Program-made: the position numbers and the translations under genes
Part shown: in pieces, positions 23,427 to 34,800 of the stretch
Position numbering within the stretch: the stretch's first letter is position 1
Layout: each line of letters begins with the position of its first letter
Notes under the pieces: generated by a model
Told to the model about the DNA's origin: nothing
Seen by the model: only the letters and a program-made list of their open reading frames with translations
Database searches by the model: none
Origin: Jaltomata sinuosa
Lineage: Eukaryota; Streptophyta; Magnoliopsida; Solanales; Solanaceae
DNA length: 64,000 bases
NCBI GenBank assembly: GCA_003996215.1
Contig: QJPP01000275.1
Span: 744,001-808,000 of the forward strand
Direction of reading: 5' to 3'

Positions 23427-24887
23427 TCATGCCCCGAGCCTATACCCTTGATGTAACCGGCATCCAAAATCATGAATGGCCCGAGAGAACCACTTGGTCT
23501 ATCATACAATTAATAAAGCTGAACTTTTAATAAAATAAATTGCAGAAGCTGGAAAACATGGACTAACCTTTGTAAAAACATGGAATAAAATAATATAAAC
23601 TTTTATTAATTGAAATAATAAAATATTTAAAAACTGGTTACAACTAACTTGACTTGACTCTGTCTATGAAGCCACTAGTACATTATAAATACATCAACGT
23701 TTATGTAACAAAAGAACTAGAGACAGGGATACTGACAAGTCCTCAGAAGAATGAGAACTCTCTCAAGCTGATGCCATAGCCTACCGAAGAGTCTGTACAC
23801 AAACCTGCAAATCTGAAAGCTGGCACTACATCATCCAATGATGTAGCGTAAAAAGAGCGTCAATACTTCAAATGTATTGGTACATAATAACAGAAGAAAA
23901 ACTGAAGCTGAGAAAACTTTTGAATTAAATCATAACATATGACATGAGTACAGAGATATGGAATAAAAAACCCACTGAACATTTCTTGTAAAACTGTCGG
24001 GACTAAAGTAGTATAATGAATGAGTTATTTAAAAACATTGAAAACATGTAATACTTAAATAATAAACTTCGTGAAATGTAGCCCGACAACAATTTGTTAC
24101 AATATTGTATTACAACAACTTTAATACAATTAGTCAAACTAAAACTGAGACTAGAAAATAAATGACTGATATCTGAACAAAATTTGAAAACAATGCTTCA
24201 TAAAAACATTCTTCAAACTAGTGGCCTCGGCCAATCATATATTTTCTCAAAATAAGTAAGTTTTCTTTTAGGGAGTTTCTTTTAACCAACGTAAACCATG
24301 TGAGCATCATGGAGTACAACGTCTTGTCCACGTTGCAAGAACCCAATGAATTGCCCTCGTTGATAGATCCATCCTATACCTTGCCGGGGTATAAGATGAA
24401 ACATAATCTGGGATCCCAAAGCTGATCCCAAAGGCTATAAATAATCGAGAAGTTGCCCTATTTGCGGACGATCCTATCCTACGGTGGCAACGTAATTTTG
24501 AGGCATGTGTTGTCTAAACCCATACCCGTCTCGATGCTAAATAATCCTCCCAAAACATACTATATGCTCAAAATATAAGTCTTAAAAACACTTTCTAAAA
24601 ATCAAGTGTGTATCTAAAATATCGTATCAAGAAACATATCTTTCTTTGTGAGCCTTGGCTCTAAATCGTCTTAACTTGCTTAAACTTTTCAAGATACGAT
24701 AAATTCTTTTACTTTTCAAGTCATGGAATAATACATAAAGGTTTTCATAAACTTTTTTATAAATTAACTACCTTTGAATATACTTTATAACAAGACTATG
24801 GTTAAAACAAAGTTAAGAGGTGCAAATTATTTTCACTCGTATATGAACACATGCAACGTAAGGAGGTGATAATATTTTAGTGAACTT
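23427..24887 (-). repeat. LTR-like remnant, same broad family as LTR A
   Basis: The first bases (GTCATGCCCCGAGCC) resemble the start of LTR A, and the order of landmarks matches: a CATCATNNAATGATGTAG hairpin near 23830 (6497 in LTR A), a block ending taccttgccggggta near 24375, and cctacggtggcaacgta near 24480 (6914 in LTR A). No internal coding region or partner LTR is visible on either side, so it may be a solo or truncated LTR inserted in B's gag. Right boundary is uncertain. Confidence 0.6.
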
Positions 24888-26340
24888 TTATAACAACCCT
24901 CATAGTAATTTATAGATTTTTATGCATTTTTACTATTTTATCCCTTCTTGTAGTTATATTATGGCATTTGTGGTCTGCAAGAGTGGGTGGCATGGTTCCT
25001 AAGGTGTTTGGTTGGATTTTATGCAAGTTTTTCATTTTGAAATGTTTTGAAGTTGATACGGTTGACTTTGGTCAATATTCAGAGTTTTAGGTATCGTATG
25101 ATAATTTTGTCAGATCTCATTAGCTTCGAAATGCTATTTTTGGGCTAGTGGCACTGTTGATTAGGGTCCTGAGGCGTTCAAATATATTTTGTGTAGTTGG
25201 TTAGAAAGTTGAAAGTTTTTTTCTGGAGTTGACTTCGATCAATATTCATTGATAACAATCTATGTTGATGAATCTAATGATTCCATTGAGTCTGAAATAT
25301 TAATTTTGGTCTAGGAGCATAGTTGGATTGTGTTCGCGGAGTCCGAATGCATTCCGACGGCCCGTCAAAGAGTTATTGAGTTTGTGATTCAGCTTCTGGT
25401 TGCTGTCATCTGGTGCAGCTGAATTCTTCTTCGCATTCGCGATAGGGACGTCGCTTTCATGAAGAAGGAGGTTGTCTTGCCTTCACATTTGCAATGGGCA
25501 GCCCACATTCGTGAAGAGTAAGGTGGTTCGGGTCCACTTCGGGTAAGTTTTATTCTCCACATTCGCGATCAGACCATCGCATCGCGATGGGTCCGAGTCG
25601 GGTCAGTTCGCATTCGCGATGGACCCTTCGCATTAGCAAAGAAGTAATATCGCCTCGTAGCATTTAAATTCTATTTTCAACAATAGACCCCATATCTCAA
25701 CTTTTGAAGCTTTTGAAATCGTTTTGGGGAAGATCAAAAAGTAATTTTGAGATTTTATCATCGGGTAAGTTTTTTAAGCTATATTTTTACATTCTCCAAT
25801 GATTATTTTATTATTTTGCCTTCAAATTATGATTTTTCAGCTTGAAAATTTAGGATTTTTTTGGTAAAGTTAAAGAATGGTATTTTGATGATTTGAAGCT
25901 CGATTTTAACTCACTTTATTATAAAATTTCTTATGTGAACTTCTTCGAGCAGGATTCGGATTGAGATACCTCCGATTTTCTTCGAGCAAGATTCGAATTG
26001 AGATACCTCTGAGGGCCCAAAGGGGTAGGATACAGAGACAGTATATGGACTTTGCGAGTCCCCTATCGGTTCTGGCTAGCTGAGGTAGCGGGCATATACA
26101 GGTTTCTAACCTGGTACGTGCATATGCATTATATGCACTCATTTCATCATTTTTTTGACTTGCAATGTCGTTATTTGACATGAAAGCTGATTAAGTTATT
26201 TTACTAACCTTACTCTGATTTGACGGCAAATTGAGTTGTTTGAATTTCAACTATATACTTGTTGTTGTTGACATTAGCTGTTAATTCGGGCCTATCTTAT
26301 TTGAAATTCACAGGGCCTGTGTTAATTCAACACATAAATA
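24888..26340 (+). repeat. Second LTR-like remnant
   Basis: Starts ttataacaaccctcatag, like the TGTAACAACCC start of many plant gypsy LTRs, and carries repeated GC-rich words of the form ttcgcgatggg / cattcgcgat (25430-25640), common in such LTRs. It contains a 37-base tandem duplication at 25943-26012 (cttcgagcaggattcg units). No coding region follows. The 91-residue frame at 25906-26181 on the minus strand has no family signal. End position is approximate. Confidence 0.45.
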
Positions 26341-26624
26341 ATTTCAAAATTTTATCAAGGCATTTCAAATATTTTCCCATAAAAAACAAAATGAGATTAA
26401 TTTAATGCTCATTTCTATTTATCTATGTGCCTTTTAAATATTTTGAATAGTTAATTCTTGTGACTTGTAATACTTTTTATACCATTTTTAAATATGTAAA
26501 TTATTTTTCAAAAATCTTAAAGATTGTATGTTTGAACCTCTAGCCTATTGTTAACTTTGTCGCGTGTCTCGTTTATCAATATTATATTATCTACAAATAG
26601 CACTCACCATGAAACCTCCCCTTC

Positions 26625-27664
26625 ATATAGAATATAAAAAGGTATCACATAGATGACATTAAAAATATAAAGAATAAAATATACATTGCAGAGAATAAGA
26701 GGAGGATAATATTTATTATTCATAGTTGATAGTGGAGTTTAATTTCTAAAGTAAAGTTGAATTTTTACCTCTTCTTTTCTGTTTGTGTTTTTTTTCGACA
26801 CTTGTACCTGCAATATTCTATTTTTTGTGTCTCCAACCAATATCATGGGAAGAAAACCCCACCATTTTTGTCATCATCTTCACCTTAATTCCGCCCTCTT
26901 TATTCTTGTCAAGAAATAATCTTTTTCAGCCAACTTTCTCTCTTAAAGCTCTTTCCTTTGCTTTAGAGCTATTTCTTTTTCGTGTGCTGAATCATCGTAT
27001 TTTTCATCACGAAAAAATCCCTTTCTTAAGAAGAAAGAAGAAAAAATCTCGCCTGAGAAAAATAAAATACCACGTCCAGCTAAGTTTCCAAGCCCCTTGG
27101 TCAAGATTTCACCTACAGGCAGCATTGATGATCTTGCATAAATATAGAATCAACAATGCTGCTTGTAGGTGATCTTGGCCAAAGGTCTTGAAAATCTAGG
27201 TAGAGGTTGTATTTCTTTTTTTTTTCTGATGACGTTACTTTCTTCTGCTTAAAAAAGGGTTCTTCTTGGACAAAAATAGTGATTCAGGACACGGAAATGA
27301 AATAGCTCTAAAGCAAGAGGAAAGAACTTTAAGAGAGAAATATGGCCAAAAAAAATTATTTCGTCACAGGAATAAAGAAGCTGAAATTAAGGTGGAGAGA
27401 TGACAAAATGGTGAAATTTTCTTCCTGTGATGTTTGTTGCAGAAACACAAAAAAAATAGAAAGTTGCAGGTGCAACTGTGAGAAAAAAAATAGAAACATA
27501 AAAAGAAGGGTAAAAATCATTTACCCTTCTCAACTTTACTTTAGAAATCAAACTCTCCCTTTTCAATTATGAATATAAACATTCTTCCCCCTTTTATTTG
27601 CAATGTCTATTTTATTCTTGATATTTTTAATACTTCATCTATGTAATTATTATTTATATTGTGT
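26625..27664. repeat. ~1 kb palindrome (two ~510-base inverted arms)
   Basis: The left arm (26625-27131) and right arm (27148-27664) are reverse complements with scattered mismatches and small indels, around a loop of roughly 16 bases. I followed the match through matching landmarks: the loop-proximal agcattg/caatgct, then acctacaggcagc with gctgcttgtaggt, ctttagagctattt with aaatagctctaaag, tctaaagtaaagttga in both arms, and taaaatatacattgc with gcaatgtctatttta. A transcript would form a long hairpin. The 129-residue frame at 26783-27172 and the 76-residue frame at 27342-27572 lie in the arms and look accidental. Origin (foldback element or inverted duplication) is unknown. Confidence 0.85.
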
Positions 27665-29070
27665 ATAACATTTATTTACTTAACCTAAGGTATTTGTAGA
27701 TTTTTATTTAAGTTCATTGAATTATAAATAGAATAATGATATTTTTTGTGAATACATCACAAAGTCTAATGCTATTTTATAATTGTTACTTAAGGAGTCG
27801 TCACCTAATTATTTTTAAGGTGAATTAGGCCACCTATTGTTTACTAAAGGAAAGCTAAATCTTCTAACTTGTGTTATTCAAAAGAGACTTGTTCAAGTCT
27901 TCACAAAAAAATTCAGCTTCCATTTGAAAAATACATAGTTGATGTTCGCAACTTTTGGAGTTATAAAAATTGTAGTTGATCGATTCAGAAAGTAAGCTTA
28001 ATTTGGTTTCAAAAATAATATTATTTTTAAAGGCTTTATTAAAATGGTATCCAAATTCCCCCCTCTAATAGCTAAAGTGTTCTGAACTCTAAGGCCACGA
28101 TACTCCTAAATAAATAAGATATACATTTACAAATCGGAGAAAATAAGACAGTTAATCACAAGAGGAAAAAAAACAAAAATGCAGCAATCATTCCTCCCCT
28201 CCCCCGCTCCTTTTCTTGCTTTTGTTCAAATGATTCTCGAAAGAGGGAGAGGTGTTTCTTTGTGTTCGAATACATTTTGAAGGGAGATGAATAAGAAGGA
28301 AATATGAATTTTGGGTCTAGCAACGGTATCAAATCTCAAGGCAAGACTGCTCGAACCCAAAGAGTCTTTTACTAAAACTCCATTTTGCTCACGAAGTGTG
28401 CATACAAGAAAATGGAAAATAAAGGATTAGTGATGGAAATTAAACATGTGTTTCTGTTAAATGCAACAGAAAATAAAAAATACATTCATGTTTCACATCT
28501 TAACTACAATCAAACAAAAATGAGATTAAAGAGAAATAACCTGACCTATATGTTGGTGCAGTGAACGTGACGTGAGGCATAGGTCTCAGATCTACTCCGA
28601 CAAACAGTATTTTGGTTAAACCCAAATTATTAACCAAAACACAAGTAGAATTTTTAAGATTAAGGGGGCATCTAAACAGTACAATTTTAGTGGAGAAGGA
28701 GATTGGGGGATGAGAGGCGGCTATAAACTTGTTGCAAAGAGGGTATAAAGCTTGTTTTGCAAATGGACTTGAAGCAAGTATTTATACAGAAATTCTAGGG
28801 TTAGTTTGGCATCATTGAGCGGGAAAATGAATTTTGAATTTGAACTTGGTCAAATGTTGGCAGATTCTTCACAAGAGAGAGGAGACAAGTAAGGGGGAGC
28901 AGCGCTGCTAAAATGAAAAAAAAGGATTGAAACCCTAAATGTTGACTTGGGCCTTCATTTGTTGGTTGATTGATAAAATTAAATTGGGCTGCATTTGGGT
29001 TGTGACAGAATTTCTTTGGGGTTTCCCTATTTCCTTTTAAATTATTTTGAGTTTTTAACATAATAACTAA
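27665..29070. other. AT-rich region, nothing recognised
   Basis: No supported gene. Polypurine and polypyrimidine runs and short frames only. The 86-residue minus frame at 28801-29061 has no recognisable domain. Confidence 0.5.
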
Positions 29071-29287
29071 GAGTCTGTTTGGATTGACTTATTTTAGGTG
29101 CTTTTAAGTCAAAATAAGTTTTTAAGGACTTAATTTCATAGTGTTTGGGTAAATAAAAAAGTAATTTTAAGTATTTATTTTTAAGCCAAAAAGATAAAAA
29201 TAAATCATAAGTCATAAGTTAAAATTCCTAACTAATTATGGCTTTTGACTTATAAGCCAAAAGCTATAAACCCATCCAAACAACCTC
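29071..29287. mobile_element. Tourist-like MITE (PIF/Harbinger type), 217 bp
   Basis: Left end GAGTCTGTTTGGAT and right end ATCCAAACAACCTC are imperfect terminal inverted repeats of the Tourist style (G-rich start, TGTTTGG). The flanks repeat TAA (29068-29070 and 29288-29290), the 3-bp target of PIF/Harbinger. The interior is AT-rich, self-complementary and non-coding. Confidence 0.72.
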
Positions 29288-29610
29288 TAATCCAATATAT
29301 ATTATGTGGTGATAATTAATAAACTAATCTATATTTTCACAAATGATTTACGTTAAATGTTGAACGAAGAAAATTTCCTCGATATATTGATGAACTTTTA
29401 TAACCTCTTTTAGTCAAATTCTGCCATATATTTATTGAATACTTTGGTAAATAACAAAAATATACCTAGTCGAAACAAAGAGTTAAACAAACAAAGTTGT
29501 TGGAATTTGATTTCCAATCAAAGAGTGTTTCTAATTATTTTGTTCTACGATATTATGCATGTTCCCCTAAAAACAATTGGCTTGCTTCAAGACCTTCAAC
29601 ACTAACAACC

Positions 29611-30053
29611 GGTTCGGATGGTTGTTACTTATTGTATTGTATTGTTAGTTTAAATACAATATTTATTTTGATTGTTATTTAAATTTTATTGTATATATGG
29701 TATCATTAAGTCATTGTTAGGTAACGATAAAAAGTCTCATTGTGTTTAACAGTTGATTTGATGTGATCGCGTTGTTACCTTATTTATTTTTTCTCATTTT
29801 TCTTTAACTTATTATTTAATAATCCTAATATTATCCTTTACACTACCTTTTTATAGTCGCTCTACCCTTACTCTATTTTTCTTATAGGTTTATCCTTCAA
29901 ATTATTGATGTGTGACATTATGTAACAATGAAAAATGATATAATCTATACAAATATTATATTCATTAAAATAATACAGTACGATATAATATAATATAATA
30001 TATATAATACAATACGATACATTATGAAACAATAAATAACAACCATAAAAGAC
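29611..30053. mobile_element. MITE-like element with ATGGTTGTTA-type terminal repeats
   Basis: Left end ggttcggatggttgttactt and right end whose complement reads atggttgttatttattgt form inverted terminal repeats. The interior is AT-rich with tataatataat runs and no gene. Size ~440 bases. Target duplication not clear, so the superfamily is not assigned. The 65-residue minus frame at 29868-30065 is accidental. Confidence 0.6.
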
Positions 30054-31516
30054 AGTGTAAAACATCTTGTATTTCTCTTATCCTTGTACCATGCCGCATG
30101 CCCTTAATTTAGCATATTTAAGCTATTTATATTATTTACAGGATCAGTTAAATATTTTCACGGTAAAGAACTATTATGCACTTGAGATATTGATCAACAA
30201 AATTGGCAAGGGATTAATATGCTTCATTATCATAAACTTGAGATATAGATCAACATAATTGGCAGGAAATAATATGCTCCGGTCTGCAAAAGGGGTTGTA
30301 GATCAACTATCATGTAAATTTTCTTCCTTATTTTTTCTCATCTTAATTACAACTTTAGTTTGGTGCATTATTTGTTAAATTTGTTCGTACTTAGTAGATT
30401 TGTTTTTTCTCATTATTGTCAAAAAAAAAATTGTTTTGGCAGAAAAAAATTTCACGCATATTATTCAGACCAGCTTCAAGTAATTTTTCTAATAATTATC
30501 AACTTGAAGATATTCATTCAATGTAACTGAACGAAAGACTGAAGCTATAGCTTTAAATTATCACTTCAAATAGTTGTAGTTCTTTCCATTACTTAGTTTT
30601 TAATAATATTTTACCCGAAGGAAAAAAATAATAGATAAACTTTATAAGACAAATCAAAGTTATGGCATGAATTGAAGTTCCAGAACGTATTTAACATGCC
30701 CACCCAAATATTAATATAGTCCAGCTTAAATTCGTATGCGGAAAAAAATCACAAACATCATTATATGTGACAGATGAAGAGAATTTATAAAGATGAAGAG
30801 ATCCTACCTTACATGAAGGAAATATGGATGGTTTATTTTTTATAGTGGGAGTATTACTGTTCTAATTAAAATTATGTGTTTACAGCGTCATTATATGTGA
30901 CAGATGACTAGCTACTTGAAGAAGTTGAGTTTTGATTCAAGAATTTGAAGTTGAGTTCATGGACTTTGTGGTATGTTTGATGTTCAAAAATCTCAATTTT
31001 CTTAGTAGGTATATATGTACTTTTTTTTTATGTCAGAAATTGAATTGAATCTCTCTTGTGTTAATTTTCCAACAATTAGTGACTTAGATGGGGTAAACAT
31101 ATTGATCGAATCAATGTCTTACAAGAAACTTGCTATAAACTTAACAGTCGAATGATTCTCTGCAGGTAATAATGTCAGTAGAAGCAAAAAGTTTATTCTG
31201 TATTTCTCATGTGGTCTAAATTACTTTGCTTAACTTTTGTATTGGTGTGATACGTTTCTCTTCTAGGTCATCAAAACTTGAACAAGGAATTTTTCCTAAA
31301 AAATTATTGGAGTAACTATCTCAGTGATATGATGATGTCATTAATTGCCATGCATAATATTCATGCACATTAGTGAAAATTACTTATATGACTTTTAATT
31401 TGTCTTTTCCCAAAAGTGCCTATCAAAATAACATTTAATTTCATGAGTAAGAAAATGAAGAGACCAATTTACTAAACTCGAATCTATCTATATTAATTGC
31501 ATTTAATTTCATATGT
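30054..31516. other. Unassigned AT-rich region
   Basis: No supported gene. A 43-base direct repeat occurs at 30181-30223 and 30237-30279 (cttgagatattgatcaac units, 56-base period). The rest is simple AT-rich DNA. Confidence 0.5.
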
Positions 31517-32128
31517 GCACATGCCGCGCACATGGGGCGGTTTTCTTTTTGTAACTGCTTGTAGACAGATTCCTTAGACTTTGTAATAGCTTTTAAATTC
31601 GAAATTTGAATTGCCTAAGCAGTTGAGGATCTCAACTGCACTTTAGCTTTGATTGGCCTTGATCATGACAAGTGTCGGCAGGCCATTGGTTGTAAGCCAA
31701 AGGCTGTCACATGGTCTATAAATGTGCAGCTTTGACCTGAGACGAAAAAAAAAAGTGAAAGAGGGAAGAGTAAGTCTAGAATTTCACTAAGTACACTAGA
31801 AGAAACGTGAGGGTTTCAAGAGTGTCTCAAAGCAGCAATTGACTTGTGATTGTGCCTTAGTCAAAGTCGAAGTTGTGGCAGAATTGTTGTCATAACGAGT
31901 GAGGGTCCTTTGTATTGTTTTGAATTAATATAAAGGTTGGGATTTTCTCGTATATCCTGGGTTCATTTCAGTTTTGGCATCAAAAAAAAATTGTAGTCCA
32001 AACAGTAGGCGTTGTCGAAAACAGGCATACTTAACTGCACGCAGGCTGAGTCAGGCAGCGGACTTGACCGTCGCACAGTGGGTTAACCTCTGACAGGGAT
32101 TTGAGCGCAGTAAATTACCCCTGTGACA
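31517..32128 (+). repeat. 5' LTR of the gag-only element (probably 5'-truncated)
   Basis: Homology with the right LTR starts at gcacatgccgcgcacatggg and runs to ...CCCCTGTGACA. A TATA box (tataaatg) lies at 31717. A second possible reading is that the LTR is just ~0.6 kb and the extra 33104-33654 stretch is internal. Confidence 0.8.
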
Positions 32129-32130
32129 AC

Positions 32131-32142
32131 TGGTATCAGAGC
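32131..32142 (+). promoter_or_regulatory. Primer-binding site of the gag-only element
   Basis: TGGTATCAGAGC, two bases after the LTR end, complementary to the 3' end of initiator methionine tRNA. Confidence 0.9.
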
Positions 32143-32189
32143 GTGGTGAAGTTCTTCTACTTCGACGGGCTTTGCAAGGGACTATCAAC

Positions 32190-33055
32190 CCCACAAGGTT
32201 GAAAGTACCAGAACCTAAGGCGTACAATGGTGTGAGGAGCGCTAAAGAGTTGGAAAATTTTCTGTGAGATATTGAAAATTATATCCAAGCAGCCAAGGTT
32301 CCGGAAAATGAGAAGGTGTCGGTCACAACTATGTACTTGGGTGATGATGCCAAAGTTTTGTGGAGAACAAGGGTTGCTGAAGTGGAGAGCGCTAATCTTC
32401 CATGAATTGAAACGTGGGATGTCTTGAAGAAAAAATTAAAAACCCAATTCCTTCCAAGTAACTCGTCTTGGGTTGCAAGGGATGGGCTGCGGCGATTGAA
32501 ACAAAGCGGCACGATGAGCTCATATATCAAGGAGTTTTCTTCCTTGATGCTCAATATAGGCAACATGGTAGAAGAAGACAAGTTGCACTATTTCATGAGC
32601 GGGTTGAAGGCGTGGGCGCAAAGAGAGTTGAGAAGGCAGAATGTGCAAACTCTCACCTCGGCTATTGCGGCGGCAGATAAGTTGGCTGACTTCGATGAGG
32701 GTGACGACCCAAGGGATGTTGTGCACTCCAAGTCAAAGGACAAGGCGAGGGAGTGGAAGAAAAATGGTAAGGGCCATACTGCTGTAGACGAAGATGAAGT
32801 GGGAAAAGCAAGGCGAGGAGAGTCTTCTTTTCAAGAACAGAAAGGGGGCAAGTTTGGTGGCTATTTTACGTGTGGTGGGCCACATTTGAAGAGAGAATGC
32901 CCGGTGCAAGCTAAGGTTAATGCATTGGTTGTTGTTGAATTGGACAAAGACAAGGACAAGGAGGCGGAAGCAACAAACATTAATGCCTTGATGTTTGTGG
33001 AAGACGAAAATAGAGAGGGGATGTGTATTCCCAATCCAAATCTGCGTATTAGATG
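32190..33055 (+). pseudogene. Gag of the gag-only element (two in-frame stops)
   Basis: In one continuous frame: LKVPEPKAYNGVRSAKELENFL, stop, DIENYIQAAKVPENEKVS, MYLGDDAKVLWRTR, stop (before IETWDVLKKKLKTQFLP), then 32424-33056 with SYIKEFSSLMLNIGNM, KLHYFMSGLKAWAQREL, a charged linker and a zinc knuckle. Both stops are TGA and could come from TGG. The knuckle reads YFTCGGPHLKREC: the first Cys of CX2CX4HX4C is replaced by Tyr. A lysine/aspartate-rich tail follows. Gag would form the particle; this copy is dead. Confidence 0.84.
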
Positions 33056-33090
33056 AAGAATGTCCTCGATGAGGACGTCGAGTTTCAAAG

Positions 33091-33100
33091 GGTGGGGGTG
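33091..33100 (+). promoter_or_regulatory. Polypurine tract of the gag-only element
   Basis: The run aaagggtgggggtgg (33088-33101) is followed two bases later by TGTAAGAGG. It is the expected primer for plus-strand synthesis and marks the LTR start at 33104. Confidence 0.6.
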
Positions 33101-33103
33101 GTT

Positions 33104-34276
33104 TGTAAGAGGCCTAATCCTAATACTCGGCAGATAGCACAGTGGCGGCAAAGGGTTGGCATGAATGACTTTGTCAAGGGCCTAGGTGCGGGTTGAATCA
33201 GTCATGTGGGCAATGTGGTGGCATTACTAAGTTGGTGTCAAGCAAAGTCAACAAGGCAGCATGTTGTGACATGGCATAAGCGCTGGCTAGGCAGTGAGCT
33301 GTGGCATGGCATGGGCGCTGGCCGACGTCGGCAGTGGGCAAGTTGGCATGTGGCTAAAGGACATGGTCTGATCAAGTGCGGGCAAATCGAGCTGAGCTAA
33401 AGCAAAGAATAGGCAATGACAAAGCTAAAGAAGCAAAATGCTAAGGAATGGCACTAGGGAAACAAGAATTAGCAAAGCCAAGGAAAACGCAGGCAAGGCA
33501 TTGACAGGGCGTCGGCAGTGGCGCGGCAGTGGCATGTGCGGCTGGGTCAAATTGGCAGTGACAAGGCAATTTCTAGGCAAGGCCTAGACAGTGCCTTGGC
33601 ACCAAAAATAGGGCGCGAAGCTGGACAGCAAGGAGTGAAATTTGGAAGCACATGGCACATGCCGCGCACATGGGGCGGTTTTCTTTTTGTAACTGCTTGT
33701 AGACAGATTCCTTAGACTTTGTAATAGCTTTTAAATTCGAAATTTGAATTGCCTAAGCAGTTGGGGATGTCAACTGCATTTTAGCTTTGATTGGCCTTGA
33801 TCATGACAAGTGTCGGCAGGCCATTGGTTGTAAGCCAAAGGCTGTCACATGGTCTATAAATGTGCAGCCTTGGCCTTGGACGAAAAATAAAGAAGTGAAA
33901 GAGGGAAGAGTAATTCTAGAATTTCACTAAGTACACTAGAAGAAACGTGAGGGTTTCAAGAGTGTCTCAAGGCAGCAATCGACTTGTGATTGTATTGTGC
34001 CTTAGTCAAGTCGAAGTCGAAGTTGTGGCAGAATTGTTGTGATAACGAGTGAGGGTCCTTTGTATTGTTTTGAAGTAATATAAAGGTTGAGATTTTCCCG
34101 TATATCCTGTGTTCATTTCAGTTTTGGCATCGAAAAATAATTGTAGTCCAAATAGTAGGCGTTGTCGAAAATAGGCAACTTGACTGCACGCAGGCTGAGT
34201 CAGGCAGCGGACTTGACTGCCGCACAGTGGGTTAACCTCTGGCAGGGATTTGAGCGCAGTAAATTACCCCTGTGAC

Positions 34277-34277
<1 letters not shown>
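33104..34277 (+). repeat. 3' LTR of the gag-only element (~1.17 kb)
   Basis: Starts TGTAAGAGGCC and ends CTGTGACA. The first ~550 bases, absent from the left LTR, are rich in degenerate GGCA-type words (ggcagtgg, ggcatggc, aaggca). The rest matches 31517-32128 closely. TATA box at 33855. Short frames at 33206-33715 are within the LTR. Confidence 0.7.

Positions 34278-34278
<1 letters not shown>

Positions 34279-34318
<40 letters not shown>
34279..34318. repeat. (AT)n microsatellite
   Basis: About 20 AT units directly after the gag-only LTR. Another AT run continues on the far side of the Helitron at 36966-36982, so the two may be halves of one tract. Confidence 0.95.
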
Positions 34319-34326
<8 letters not shown>

Positions 34327-34649
34327 TACCTTAAAAGTATGAACTCAAAAAATTTAAAGTGAAATTACTAAAATACCCCTAACTAATAAAAAAGGAACGC
34401 CACTTTTCCTGCAACATTCGCTATTACTAAAATACCCTTCTAATCTAAATACCCTAATTGTAAAAACTAACGCCGCTTCTCAACAAACTAAAAGAGTGGA
34501 CGCTACAAAATATATGAGCAAACTCAATGAAACGTTTCATCACCAAAATCTACTGCGCAGGACACAGAAAAAGTCATAAAAAACTGCGGAGCAAAAAAAA
34601 TTCACAGTCGGCAAAAAAAATTTACAAACTCCCGCATACTTTCAGAGAA

Positions 34650-34800
34650 GTTGTTATGTGCTCCTATGGTGCCGATTGCTTTAGATACTTTTAAAGACAT
34701 GTATCTCTTGCACTTCTTATTGAACCTGGGTGGATAAATGATGCCCACAAAGTTCTCGATGAAATGTTTGAGAGAGATATAAACCTGAAGCCATTGGAGT
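34650..34800 (+). pseudogene. PPR-protein gene fragment
   Basis: A reading frame, broken by stops, gives EPGWINDAHKVLDEMFERDI, the typical pentatricopeptide-repeat pattern (AxKVFDEMxERD). PPR proteins bind RNA in organelles. Only about one repeat is visible. It lies inside the proposed Helitron, so capture is likely. Confidence 0.55.

Larger units (their letters stand above)
31517..34277 (+). mobile_element. Gag-only LTR retrotransposon (TR-GAG-like, non-autonomous)
   Basis: Two direct LTR copies (31517-32128 and the matching end of 33104-34277) flank a short internal region that begins with a primer-binding site and encodes only a gag-type protein; no protease, RT or integrase is present. 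This is the organisation of plant terminal-repeat-with-GAG elements, which depend on enzymes from other elements. The internal region ends in a purine run just before TGTAAGAGG at 33104, which suggests that the right LTR is complete and the left one has lost ~550 bases at its 5' side. Confidence 0.78.

Noticed and set aside
26783..27172. 129-residue frame, hydrophobic at the start
   Set aside because: Lies within the left arm of the 1 kb palindrome and runs across the loop. A product of biased composition; no family resemblance.
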